Shown in pieces: positions 13,934 through 21,208 of a stretch of 23,527 nt of DNA. The position numbers were made by a program, and so were the translations under genes. This DNA comes from a virus, in IMG/VR virus record IMGVR_UViG_3300017987_000367, positions 1 through 23,527 of that record. One strand, given 5' to 3'. The stretch's first letter is position 1. Each line of letters starts with the position of its first letter. The notes under the pieces were generated by a model. The model had not been told where the DNA came from. It did no database searches and was given only the letters and a program-made list of their open reading frames with translations.

Positions 13934-14677
13934 ATGTTGAAACTCGCAAGACTAGTTGCACTTGTTGCACTGTTGCCCGTTGCCAGCCTGGCCGAAGTCG
14001 CGGCCGTGATCGAGGGGCCGACAACGGCCAAGAGTGGCGACCTGGTCGTGCTATCGGCCGAGGATTCGATCGGCGATGGGTTTCGCTGGATTACGCCCGA
14101 CGGCGTTTCGGCGATCAGTTGCACGCCAAAACAGCTAGCGTTTGCAGTTGGCCGGCCTGGCAAATACGAATTCACATTGATCGTCGCCGACACGTCGGCC
14201 GCGATCGACTTCGACCGGGTGACGGTCACGGTCAGCGATTACAACCGGCCCGACCCGACACCCGACCCGGTGCCCGATCAGCCAGGCGAGCCCGACCAGC
14301 CCGACGAACCGACACCGACACCGCCGAGCGATGAAGTCGAAACGGTGCGGCGGGTCAGCAACCAAACAGCGGCCGAGCTCGGCGACCCACCGACGGCCCG
14401 ATCTCTGGCCGCCAGCATTCAAGCCGAAGCCGATCGCATCGACCAGCTATGCCAGGCGAGGCGGTGCCCGACGTTGCAGTCGGCCAAAGCGACAATGGTT
14501 GCGGTTATACGCGGGGTGTTGTTGCGTCGCAGTGGGTCGAGCCAACAAGTCGACTGGACACGCTGGCGCATTGCGGTCAATGACGCACTCGGCCAGGCCG
14601 AGACCGACACGCTAGCCAATTATTTGACCTTGATGCGTGCGGCGGCCGTCGGGCTGCGCCAAGCGTTGCCACCATAG
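13934..14677 (+). CDS. Secreted PKD/Ig-like domain protein
   Basis: The 247-residue protein starts at ATG 13934, nine bases after the subtilase, with AAAGGG upstream. Residues 1-20 form a signal peptide (MLKLARLVALVALLPVASLA, likely cleavage before EVAAV). Residues about 22-101 look like a PKD or immunoglobulin-like beta-sandwich: a Gly-rich turn, GDGFRWITPDG, PGKYEFTLIVAD and a closing strand RVTVTVSD. A linker of Asp/Pro/Glu/Thr repeats follows (about 103-133), then a helical C-terminal domain containing CQARRC. It should be exported to the periplasm or cell surface. A phage-encoded secreted protein beside a protease suggests action on, or display at, the host envelope. No exact family is recognised. 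Confidence 0.75.
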   Translation: MLKLARLVALVALLPVASLAEVAAVIEGPTTAKSGDLVVLSAEDSIGDGFRWITPDGVSAISCTPKQLAFAVGRPGKYEFTLIVADTSAAIDFDRVTVTVSDYNRPDPTPDPVPDQPGEPDQPDEPTPTPPSDEVETVRRVSNQTAAELGDPPTARSLAASIQAEADRIDQLCQARRCPTLQSAKATMVAVIRGVLLRRSGSSQQVDWTRWRIAVNDALGQAETDTLANYLTLMRAAAVGLRQALPP

Positions 14678-14693
14678 AAAGGAATTCGAAAGC

Positions 14694-15083
14694 GTGCATA
14701 CAAGTAATTTTGCATTCTTGGCGGCGGCGACGTTTGCGGGAGTCTCCGAAACGGCGGCGCTGATTGCCGAGGTCAGCGTGAACCCGCAAAACGTGTTCCA
14801 AATAGCGCAGTACGGCGGCACGGGTGGTTTGATCATTGCCCTGATTTTCGCGTTGCGTGCACTTTGGCAGGACCGGGCCAAGGAGCATGAAAACTACAAA
14901 AGCGATCGAGCGGAATTGCAAAAGCTACTCGCGGCAGAGCGGACCAGCCACCGGCAAGAGATTGCAGAATTGAGACAGCAACACCTTGTCGACCTCGAGC
15001 AACAAACCAACCGTTTTATTGAAGAACTACAACGACAGATCGCAGCGAGCGAAGCCAAGCAAAACGAGAAATTTGGCGAGTAA
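14694..15083 (+). CDS. Membrane protein with C-terminal coiled coil (holin-like?)
   Basis: GTG 14694 follows AAAGGA (14678-14683). An in-frame ATG at 14637 lies inside the previous gene and would spoil the N-terminus. The 129-residue product has a hydrophobic N-terminal segment (FAFLAAATFAGVSETAALIA), a second clear membrane helix at about residues 41-57 (GGTGGLIIALIFALRAL), and then a long charged coiled coil (about residues 60-125, Glu/Lys/Arg/Gln rich). Two hydrophobic helices followed by a charged tail fit a holin, while one anchor plus a coiled coil fits an inner-membrane spanin or an envelope tether. Its place in the insert after the secreted protein supports an envelope role. Confidence 0.65.
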   Translation: MHTSNFAFLAAATFAGVSETAALIAEVSVNPQNVFQIAQYGGTGGLIIALIFALRALWQDRAKEHENYKSDRAELQKLLAAERTSHRQEIAELRQQHLVDLEQQTNRFIEELQRQIAASEAKQNEKFGE

Positions 15084-15086
15084 ACA

Positions 15087-15542
15087 TTGCTAAAACCAAC
15101 CTATACAACACGTATCGCAGTCGACACGCGACCCGTCGAGCGAGCCTATGCTCGCGGTGAGCGTCGTGCGTTGGCTCGAGGCGCGGGGTTGATACGCACG
15201 ACAGCACGCCGACGAATGCGACGACGCAAACGAGCGGCCAGGCCAGGCGAGGGGCCAACCGTACGCCAGGGACAATTAAAGCGGTTTCTACTGTTCGCAG
15301 TCGAGCCGGGCGAATTGTTCGGCCGCCGCGGCACGGCCGTGATCGGGCCGAAGAAATTGCCAGGTGCCAGCGGCGACACGCCCGAGGCACTCGAGAAGGG
15401 CAAACGCACGATGCGAACCGTCGGACGAGGTGCGAGCCGTCGGCGGCAGTCGGTGCGGTACGAGGCCAGGCCGAGCACGGTGCCCGCACTGGCACAAAAA
15501 CAAAACGACCTGCCGAATTTTTGGCGGGATGCCATACGCTAA
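15087..15542 (+). CDS. HK97 gp10-like neck/tail-completion protein
   Basis: TTG 15087 begins a 151-residue, strongly basic protein. The pattern RALARGAGLIRTTARRRMRRRKRAA, then PGEGPTVRQGQLKRFLLF and AVIGPKKL, followed by PEALEKG, matches phage HK97 gp10-like components. In these a helix with RTxAR precedes a Ser/Gly-rich loop and a strand ending in IGP. Members join head and tail or complete the tail. It sits just before the tail-tube gene, as expected. The TTG start lies three bases after the previous stop. The C-terminal half is rich in Arg and ends NFWRDAIR. Confidence 0.75.
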   Translation: MLKPTYTTRIAVDTRPVERAYARGERRALARGAGLIRTTARRRMRRRKRAARPGEGPTVRQGQLKRFLLFAVEPGELFGRRGTAVIGPKKLPGASGDTPEALEKGKRTMRTVGRGASRRRQSVRYEARPSTVPALAQKQNDLPNFWRDAIR

Positions 15543-15557
15543 TAAGGAACTAAGAAA

Positions 15558-16022
15558 ATGACGCAGGTGTTAGGGTTAGATTGCAAGGCATACTACAACG
15601 ACGTCGACGCGGGCGGGTCGGGCACGATCGCCTCGCCGAATTGGCTCGAGCTCGACGTGATTAAAGACGTTACGCTTAACCTGGCGATGGCCGAGGCCGA
15701 CGTGACGACCAGGGCGGCGGGCGGCATCGAGATCATGGAACCCTCGCTCTTGCAGATTAGCGTTTCGGCAATGCTCAAGTGGCTAAACAACGATACACAA
15801 TGCACGCTGTTATGGGATGCGTTCTTCGCACGCACGGCGCTCGACTTGATGATCCTGACGGGCGAGTCGACCGACACGAATGCGGTCGGCGTGCGCGGCG
15901 ACTTTAAGGTGCTCGGTTTTCCTCGCAAAGAGGAACTGGCAACGGCCGTCGAGATCGACTTAACGTTGAAGCCATCGCGGTCGATTCGAGCCAACTACGT
16001 CGCCAAAGCAGCGGGAGCGTAA
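15558..16022 (+). CDS. Major tail tube protein
   Basis: The 154-residue protein, preceded by AAGGAA, has the tail-tube pattern: an N-terminal GLDCKAYYN strand, a loop with WLELDVIKDVTLNLAMAEADVTTRAAGG, a long helical insertion (LLWDAFFARTALDLMIL), DFKVLGFPRKEEL and a final strand VEIDLTLKPSRS. VKDVT...AEADV...RxxG is a signature I associate with non-contractile tail tubes. Its order before the assembly chaperone pair and the tape measure agrees. It would polymerise into hexameric rings around the tape measure. Confidence 0.85.
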   Translation: MTQVLGLDCKAYYNDVDAGGSGTIASPNWLELDVIKDVTLNLAMAEADVTTRAAGGIEIMEPSLLQISVSAMLKWLNNDTQCTLLWDAFFARTALDLMILTGESTDTNAVGVRGDFKVLGFPRKEELATAVEIDLTLKPSRSIRANYVAKAAGA

Positions 16023-16031
16023 CGCGTAGCC

Positions 16032-16469
16032 ATGCCCAGTTTTCAAGATTGCAGCGGCCGCACTTGGGTCGTCGAGGTCAACATCAACACAATGCGGCGA
16101 GTGCGGCAAATGGTCGACTACGACCTCGCGAAAGCACTCACCGAGGAAGGGCTCGCCGCGATCGCGGGCGACCCAGTGTTGTTGGTCGACGTGCTCTACT
16201 GCATTTGCCAGCCGCAAGCCACGACCCGAGGCGTCACCGACGAACAATTCGGCGAGGCGATGGCGGGCGATGCGATCGAGGCGGGTGCGACGGCATTACT
16301 CGACGCGTGTGCGGAATTTGCCCCAAAAGCACAACGCCAGCCAATCAAGCGGATGCTGGAGAGCTCGAGGAAGCTGGCGGCGATAATGAGCGAGGAAGCA
16401 ATGCAGAAACTCGACAGCGTCGACCTATCCGAAGTGCTCGAGAATTTTGGGAAGAAGTCGCCAGGATAG
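16032..16469 (+). CDS. Tail assembly chaperone, zero-frame product (gpG-like)
   Basis: The 145-residue protein lies between the tail-tube and tape-measure genes, the constant position of tail assembly chaperones. It starts with SGRTWVVEVNINTMRRVRQM, has a helix with LLVDVLYCICQPQA and ends SEVLENFGKKSPG. A second frame beginning in the overlap has no start codon of its own but continues a chaperone-like sequence, so this gene probably makes two products by -1 frameshifting (see next entries). The chaperone keeps the tape measure soluble and recruits tube subunits. Confidence 0.75.
   Translation: MPSFQDCSGRTWVVEVNINTMRRVRQMVDYDLAKALTEEGLAAIAGDPVLLVDVLYCICQPQATTRGVTDEQFGEAMAGDAIEAGATALLDACAEFAPKAQRQPIKRMLESSRKLAAIMSEEAMQKLDSVDLSEVLENFGKKSPG
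16445..16451 (+). promoter_or_regulatory. Probable -1 frameshift slip site
   Basis: The zero frame reads AAT TTT GGG here. The run TTTT at 16445-16448 lets a tRNA-Phe on TTT (16446-16448) re-pair with TTT (16445-16447), so the next codon becomes TGG (16448-16450). This moves the ribosome into the -1 frame, which is open to 16657. It is not a canonical X-XXY-YYZ heptamer, so the exact slip position is uncertain within a few codons. Confidence 0.5.
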
Positions 16470-16657
16470 CGGGTTTCACCGGCCTTGACGTCGGCCCGTT
16501 AACGTGGTGGGAATTACAAGCCGCCGAGCGCGGCGCGAAACATCGAAACACGGACCAGGCCGCCAGGGTATGGGGCGTGGACGAAGAAACCAACCAACCA
16601 ACCAAGCTACGCGGCGACGAAGCGGCCGCAGCATTTAACCAATTCTGGAAGGATTAG
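16448..16657 (+). CDS. Tail assembly chaperone, -1 frame extension (gpT-like)
   Basis: This frame supplies 69 residues that begin WEEVARIAGFTGLDVGPL and contain LTWWELQAAERGA, the pattern seen in the second half of phage chaperone pairs (FWxEVAxxAG, GPLTxxEL). No usable ATG, GTG or TTG opens this frame near the overlap, so frameshifting from the upstream gene is the simplest explanation. The fused product would be about 208 residues. It ends six bases before the next gene. Confidence 0.7.
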   Translation, partial: WEEVARIAGFTGLDVGPLTWWELQAAERGAKHRNTDQAARVWGVDEETNQPTKLRGDEAAAAFNQFWKD

Positions 16658-16662
16658 AAACC

Positions 16663-16989
16663 GTGGCAGAATTCCGACAAACCGGCGAATTTATCGACTA
16701 CACACCGGGCACGGCCGTCGCAGCGGGCGACGTTGTGGTTGTGACCGACCGCGTATTTGTGGCACCTTTAGCCATTGCAGCCAACAACGTCGGCAGTTTG
16801 CAGACGTGCGGCGTGTGGAAGCTGGCCAAGAAAAGCGGCGAGGCGTTCACACAAGGCCAGAAAATTTATTGGGACGATACCAACGACGAATTGACATCAA
16901 CGGCGTCGACCCACAAGGTCGCGGGCTACGCGGCCAAAGCGGCGGCCAGTGCCGACACGACCGCCGAGGTGTTGCTCGGTGTAGGGTAA
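16663..16989 (+). CDS. DUF2190-like virion protein
   Basis: GTG 16663 begins a 108-residue beta-rich protein: DYTPGTAVAAGDVVVVTDRVFVA, IAANNVGSLQTCGVWKLAK, then AFTQGQKIYWDDTNDELT, and a tail of VAGYAAKAAASADTTAEVLLG. The sequence YTPxxAVxAGDVVV, then QGxxIYWDDT, then GYAxxAA matches DUF2190, which covers capsid-associated or decoration-like proteins. In most phages this gene sits beside the capsid gene; here it lies between chaperone and tape measure. A second DUF2190-like gene is at 23053. Confidence 0.8.
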   Translation: MAEFRQTGEFIDYTPGTAVAAGDVVVVTDRVFVAPLAIAANNVGSLQTCGVWKLAKKSGEAFTQGQKIYWDDTNDELTSTASTHKVAGYAAKAAASADTTAEVLLGVG

Positions 16990-16993
16990 CGCG

Positions 16994-17098
16994 TTGCGAG
17001 AGTTGCACTATGTCGGGCTACTCGTTGGGCTGTTGGCGCTAATGCTGGCAGCCTGGCGACTATTGTTTGTGATCGTCAATTATTGGGAGCCTAGCTAA
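16994..17098 (+). CDS. Tiny single-pass membrane peptide, 34 residues
   Basis: TTG 16994 opens a frame of 34 residues whose TAA overlaps the tape-measure ATG (TAATG). The first part is RELHYVGLLVGLLALMLAAW, then RLLFVIVNYWEPS. A hydrophobic span of about 20 residues forms a clear membrane helix. The tight overlap supports translation coupling, and other small genes in this operon use TTG or GTG starts. A membrane peptide here might anchor assembling tail components or act as a small holin. Chance open frame is the alternative. Confidence 0.45.
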   Translation: MRELHYVGLLVGLLALMLAAWRLLFVIVNYWEPS

Positions 17099-18978
17099 TG
17101 TCGGCGGGCGGAATCCGAGCCGGTCGCGCCTTCGTTGAGATCGGCGCAAACAGTGCACCATTGCAGGCCGCAATGCGGCGAGTGCGTGCGCAATTGGCCG
17201 GGTTCGGATCACGTTTGACGGCACTTGGCGGCGGCCTGGTCGCGGGCGGTGCGAGTATCCTAGGCGCGATGGCCTGGCCGTTGCAGTTGGCCGCCAACCT
17301 CGAGAAAGCCGAGACCAAATTCAAAACGTTGTTGGGCTCGACCGAAGCGGCCAAAGCGATAATGCAGGAGCTCGAGCAATTTGCAGCGTCGACCCCGTTT
17401 CAATTCGAAACACTATCGGCGGCCGCGACCAGCCTACTCGCGTTCGGCACCGAAGCGGGCGACGTCACCGACGAGTTGCGTATGTTGGGCGACGTGGCCA
17501 GCGGCGTCGGCATTCCACTCGGCGAGCTCGCCGAAATTTACGGCAAAGCACGCGTGCAGGGCCGGTTGTTCATGGAGGACATCAACCGGCTACAGGGCCG
17601 AGGTATCAACGTCACCGCCGAATTTGCCAAGCAATTCGGAGTCGCGGAGCAAGAAATACGGTCAATGGTGAGCAATGGCGAGGTCGGGTTTGCCAACCTC
17701 GAGCAAGCGCTTAAGTCAATGACATCTTCGGGCGGCGACTTCGCGGGCGGCATGGAGGCTCAGTCGCAAACCTTGCTCGGCGTGTGGTCGACATTGAAGG
17801 ACAACGTTGTCGCAGCAATTCGACCACTTGGCGAGGCATTGTTGCCGATCGTCAAAGGTGCGGCGACAGCTTTAACGACCGCCGCGCAGGTATTCGGCGG
17901 TTTTATCGAGAAAAATAAACAGCTAGCCATTGCAATTGCGGGCACGGGCGTCGCCGTCGTGAGTTTAGGGGCAACGCTCGCCGCGACCGGCGTGGCCGTC
18001 GTGGCGTTCGCGTCGGTTGTGTCGGCAGCGATCACAGTGTTCAGCCTGGCCTCGACCGTAATCGGAACAGTCGGCGCAGTAATCGGCGCATTAGGGTGGC
18101 CCGTCGTTTTGCCCGTCGTCGCGGCAATCGGCATACTGTCGGCCGTGTTCATCGGCCTGACGGCGGCCTTCGTCGCCTTCGCAGCCGAGTCGGGGTTGAT
18201 CACGTCGGCGCTGGGATTTATCCGGACCGCATTTGAGGAATTGCTCGAGACAGTCAACCAGACAATGGGCGGCGTCAGCGACGCATTGCAGGCGGGCGAA
18301 TACCAATTGGCAATGCGAATACTTTGGCAGGGTCTCAAAGTCGCAGCGCTCCAAGCCAGCCGCCAGTTGGCCACCGCGTTCGATTGGATTTTCCACAATC
18401 TCTACAACATTGTTGAAGGCTTCTTCGTCTACCTGCTGGAACAGACCTACAAAGTATTTTCGTCGATTCCGGGCATCATGCAGGCCGCAATAACAGGCGG
18501 CGGCAATTTTGCCAAGCTACTTGCCGATGCAATGACTGGCGAGTTAAACGTGAGTAATTTATTCGACGATGCAATCGAAGACGCCGAAAGCGAGCTAAAG
18601 CGATTACGCGACGAAGCCGCCAAACTCGGCGACAAGCAGCAACCCGAGAAAACAGTCGACGCACAAGCCGACGAAATAGTCGAGGCACAAGCCGACGCGG
18701 CAACGGCCTCGAGGGAAACCGCCGAACAGGGTCGCCAGGCCGCCAAGGAAATTTCCGACGCACAAGCCGCCTACGAGAAAGCCTACAACGCGGCCAAGAA
18801 TCCACCAAAGCCGCCAGAATTCGAGCAACAATCCGCAGGCACGTTCAACGTGTCAACGATCGCTCAGCAACTGTCAGCACTGAACGAAAACGACGAACAA
18901 TTGAGGGCCGCGAAACGCACCGCCGACGCGACCGAACGCATAGCAGAACAAACCGAAGAGGGGGCCGCGTTTGCCTAA
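17098..18978 (+). CDS. Tape measure protein
   Basis: This is the longest tail gene, 626 residues, and sets tail length. It starts GIRAGRAFVEIGANSAPLQAAM, a typical tape-measure N-terminus. The central region (about residues 85-240) contains the conserved tape-measure segment with FQFETLSAAATSLLAFG, GDVASGVGIPLGELAEIYGKA and LQGRGINVTAEFAK. Residues about 275-365 are a long run of hydrophobic segments, and residues about 490-590 are charged helices. The C-terminus reads LSALNENDEQLRAAKRTAD. By the usual proportionality, a 626-residue tape measure would give a short tail. The stop overlaps the next ATG (TAATG). Confidence 0.92.
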   Translation: MSAGGIRAGRAFVEIGANSAPLQAAMRRVRAQLAGFGSRLTALGGGLVAGGASILGAMAWPLQLAANLEKAETKFKTLLGSTEAAKAIMQELEQFAASTPFQFETLSAAATSLLAFGTEAGDVTDELRMLGDVASGVGIPLGELAEIYGKARVQGRLFMEDINRLQGRGINVTAEFAKQFGVAEQEIRSMVSNGEVGFANLEQALKSMTSSGGDFAGGMEAQSQTLLGVWSTLKDNVVAAIRPLGEALLPIVKGAATALTTAAQVFGGFIEKNKQLAIAIAGTGVAVVSLGATLAATGVAVVAFASVVSAAITVFSLASTVIGTVGAVIGALGWPVVLPVVAAIGILSAVFIGLTAAFVAFAAESGLITSALGFIRTAFEELLETVNQTMGGVSDALQAGEYQLAMRILWQGLKVAALQASRQLATAFDWIFHNLYNIVEGFFVYLLEQTYKVFSSIPGIMQAAITGGGNFAKLLADAMTGELNVSNLFDDAIEDAESELKRLRDEAAKLGDKQQPEKTVDAQADEIVEAQADAATASRETAEQGRQAAKEISDAQAAYEKAYNAAKNPPKPPEFEQQSAGTFNVSTIAQQLSALNENDEQLRAAKRTADATERIAEQTEEGAAFA

Positions 18979-19322
18979 TGATCGACTCGAGAAAATACAC
19001 AAGCCAAACCATTGCCAGCGGCCAAACAACCAGCGAGTCGCTAGACTTGCAAAAGTCGGCCGATTGCGTGCTCGGCATCGTGACGCCGGCAGCACTGACC
19101 TCGACCGCGATTACGTTCGAGGCCAGCTTTGACGGCGGCACGACGTGGGTGCCCGTGCAACAGGTCGACGGCGGCGGGGCGTTTTCGTTGACCGTGTCAA
19201 CGTCGCAGTTTATACCGATCGACCCGCGAGTCTTCGCGGGCGTCGAGTTGTTGCGTATCGTCGGCGGGTCGAGCGAAGGCGCCGACCGCGAAATCGGCGT
19301 CGTGCTTCGCGAGGTGGCCTAA
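18978..19322 (+). CDS. Small virion/tail-tip protein, 114 residues
   Basis: ATG 18978 overlaps the tape-measure stop. The protein is beta-rich: TSQTIASGQTTSESLDLQK, CVLGIVTPAALTSTAITFEAS, FDGGTTWVPVQQ and then FIPIDPRVFAGVELLRIVGG. The pattern FEASFDGGTTWxPV is shared by many small phage structural proteins after the tape measure, resembling a jelly-roll or carbohydrate-binding-like fold. I take it as a virion protein of the tail tip. No catalytic motif is present. Confidence 0.65.
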   Translation: MIDSRKYTSQTIASGQTTSESLDLQKSADCVLGIVTPAALTSTAITFEASFDGGTTWVPVQQVDGGGAFSLTVSTSQFIPIDPRVFAGVELLRIVGGSSEGADREIGVVLREVA

Positions 19323-19324
19323 CC

Positions 19325-19450
19325 GTGTTGTTATTATTCCGAGGCGACAGTAGCCCAGTCGGGCCAATTGTTGCAACATACTACCGACGACCTGGCGGCG
19401 TTGACCGATACCGCCGACCAGGCGGCGTTGACCTATATTTGAGGCCGTAA
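19325..19450 (+). CDS. Small protein with tandem RRPGGVD repeat, 41 residues
   Basis: GTG 19325 begins two bases after the previous stop and the frame ends four bases before the fibre gene. The product begins MLLLFRGDSSPVGPIV and contains two tandem YRRPGGVD units and a degenerate third (YLRP). The DNA repeat unit is 24 bp, beginning CCGACGACCTGGCGGC and CCGCCGACCAGGCGGC. The regular, in-frame repeats and close fit between neighbours favour a real gene. Similar short Arg-Pro-Gly-Gly proteins occur, from memory, at this place in planctomycete prophages. Function unknown; it may be a structural linker. Confidence 0.5.
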   Translation: MLLLFRGDSSPVGPIVATYYRRPGGVDRYRRPGGVDLYLRP

Positions 19451-19454
19451 ACCG

Positions 19455-20810
19455 ATGGCAGACGTTACACTTTCCGCAGACCTCGACGCGTTTTTGCTAT
19501 CCGCAAATAAGTCGGCGGCACGCACTAATCTCGGCGTCGCGATCGGGTCCGACGTGCAAGCCTACTCAGCCAAACTGGCCGCAGCGGCGGCATTGTCGGG
19601 CGACGTTCTTGGCACAAGCGACTCGCAGACGCTAACGAATAAAACCATCGACGGTGACAACAACACCATAAGCAATCTCGACATCGGTAACGAGGTCGAC
19701 TGGGCAGCGGCAGCGGATGTTGCGGACAGATCAGCCGCACCTGCTAGTGGAGACAAGCTGTTGCTATTCGAGGCGGGCGTCGGGCTACGCAAAATCGACT
19801 GGGACGATTTGCCAAGCGGCGGTGGTGGTGGTGGTGGCCTCAATGATCTCGTAGACGATACGACGCCGCAGCTCGGCGGGCAACTCGATGTCAACGGTAA
19901 CGCGATTGGAGACGGCACGCTCGAGCTTCTAGCATTCACAGAAACGGGTTCTGCCGTAAATCATGTAAACATTACCAATGCGGCAACAGGGAATGGACCG
20001 CTCATTTCCGCTGTCGGTGACGACACAAACATTGATCTGGATTTAACCGGAAAGGGTACAGGAGCCGTAGCTATTCGCAACGGCACGACAGCCCAGACGC
20101 TGAACATCTATAACACATACACGTCAAGCACGAATTATGAGCGGCTGGCTATTACATGGGATACGAATGAATGTATTTTGCGGACTGAGGCTGGATCAGG
20201 AGGCGGAACAAAACGTGGAGTAACAATCAATTCGTCGGTTTCGTCTGCTGATACAGTCACGATTGGAAATCTTGCCGGTCTCAACATGACGGGCATACGA
20301 AACGTAGCGGTTGGTGATGAAGCACTTGAGGCAATGACCAGCGGGTATGATAACGTCGCTGTGGGACATCAAGCGCTTCATCTTCTGACAAGCAACGCGA
20401 ATCGCTGTGTTGCAATAGGTAAAGCAGCCGGGATCCAAATGACCGGAGGCTTTAATGCAACATTGATCGGTGCAAATGCAGGCAATACCTATCCAAACAT
20501 GACAGACTGCACGATCATCGGAAGCGGTGCCGATACTTCAGCCTCCGGGGAAACTGGCTCAATTGCTATTGGGTCTGGCATCATATCATCCGGCACAGAC
20601 GGCCTAAATATCGGTAACGTCATCCAAGGCACGATGACATCGAGCAGCGAGGTAATTCGCTTCCGTGGGGCATCGTCAGCAGCAGCCGATCCGACAACAA
20701 CCGAACTACCAACAGCCCGCGACTGGGGCATTCACAAGAACACTAGCAGTGGCAGCGTGTTCCTAGCGTACAACGACGGCGGTTCCATTGTCAAAGTCCA
20801 ACTTACCTAG
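19455..20810 (+). CDS. Tail fibre with YadA-head-like repeats
   Basis: The 451-residue protein begins with a short attachment segment, then TSDSQTLTNKTIDGDNNTISNL, a typical phage fibre motif (about residues 53-75), then LNDLVDDTTPQLGGQLDVNGNAI after a Gly run (about 122-128). Residues about 280-343 contain repeats of the form GxxNVAVGxxAL, as in GIRNVAVGDEAL and GYDNVAVGHQAL, the left-handed beta-roll pattern of trimeric autotransporter heads. The last section (WGIHKNTSSGSVFLAYND) is a fibre-tip ending. From about 19930 the DNA is lower in GC (near 50% in sampled lines, against about 65% before) with different codon choices, so the tip was probably acquired. Receptor binding is the expected role. 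Confidence 0.82.
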   Translation: MADVTLSADLDAFLLSANKSAARTNLGVAIGSDVQAYSAKLAAAAALSGDVLGTSDSQTLTNKTIDGDNNTISNLDIGNEVDWAAAADVADRSAAPASGDKLLLFEAGVGLRKIDWDDLPSGGGGGGGLNDLVDDTTPQLGGQLDVNGNAIGDGTLELLAFTETGSAVNHVNITNAATGNGPLISAVGDDTNIDLDLTGKGTGAVAIRNGTTAQTLNIYNTYTSSTNYERLAITWDTNECILRTEAGSGGGTKRGVTINSSVSSADTVTIGNLAGLNMTGIRNVAVGDEALEAMTSGYDNVAVGHQALHLLTSNANRCVAIGKAAGIQMTGGFNATLIGANAGNTYPNMTDCTIIGSGADTSASGETGSIAIGSGIISSGTDGLNIGNVIQGTMTSSSEVIRFRGASSAAADPTTTELPTARDWGIHKNTSSGSVFLAYNDGGSIVKVQLT

Positions 20811-20827
20811 TTACAGGAAAACTACCT

Positions 20828-21208
20828 ATGTCACTAATCGACATCACGCCAGACGCAACACCACGAGCAACCAAACTTGCTGATGGTTTCATCGAAAAGA
20901 CCAATCAAGTATTCCAGGAGCAACGGTTAGCTGCCTATAGCTCAGTTGAAGAGTTCTGGTATCGAAACCAAGACGAAAATGGCGACCCAGCTTTGCAAGG
21001 TGATGAGCCAAGCGGTGTAGAAATGCTGGAAGCAATGGGCACGAAAGCCCAGGCGTTTTGGGAAGCGGCCTCACAACGAGCAGTCATGGTTATGTCAATC
21101 GCAACCGCATCAGGTAAGCCCGATGAGGTGGACCTAGCCAAAATCTCGGCACCGTACGAGTTGACATTCAAGGCAGACGGATCGCTCGATCAAGCAACAC
21201 TGAGATGA
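20828..21208 (+). CDS. Fibre-associated hypothetical protein, 126 residues
   Basis: ATG 20828 follows ACAGGAAAA. The product reads SLIDITPDATPRATKLADGF, then helices with VEEFWYRNQDENGDP and LEAMGTKAQAFWEAASQRAVMVMSI, and ends with DLAKISAPYELTFKADGS. Base composition and codon use match the low-GC end of the fibre gene and not the surrounding phage, so the two probably arrived together. A fibre chaperone or receptor-binding accessory is a reasonable guess; no family is recognised. Confidence 0.6.
   Translation: MSLIDITPDATPRATKLADGFIEKTNQVFQEQRLAAYSSVEEFWYRNQDENGDPALQGDEPSGVEMLEAMGTKAQAFWEAASQRAVMVMSIATASGKPDEVDLAKISAPYELTFKADGSLDQATLR

Noticed and set aside
16049-16447. Full-length second frame over the chaperone gene as an independent gene
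   Set aside because: The N-terminal 130 residues are Arg/Gly/His-rich out-of-frame translation of the chaperone; only the part after 16448 looks like protein.
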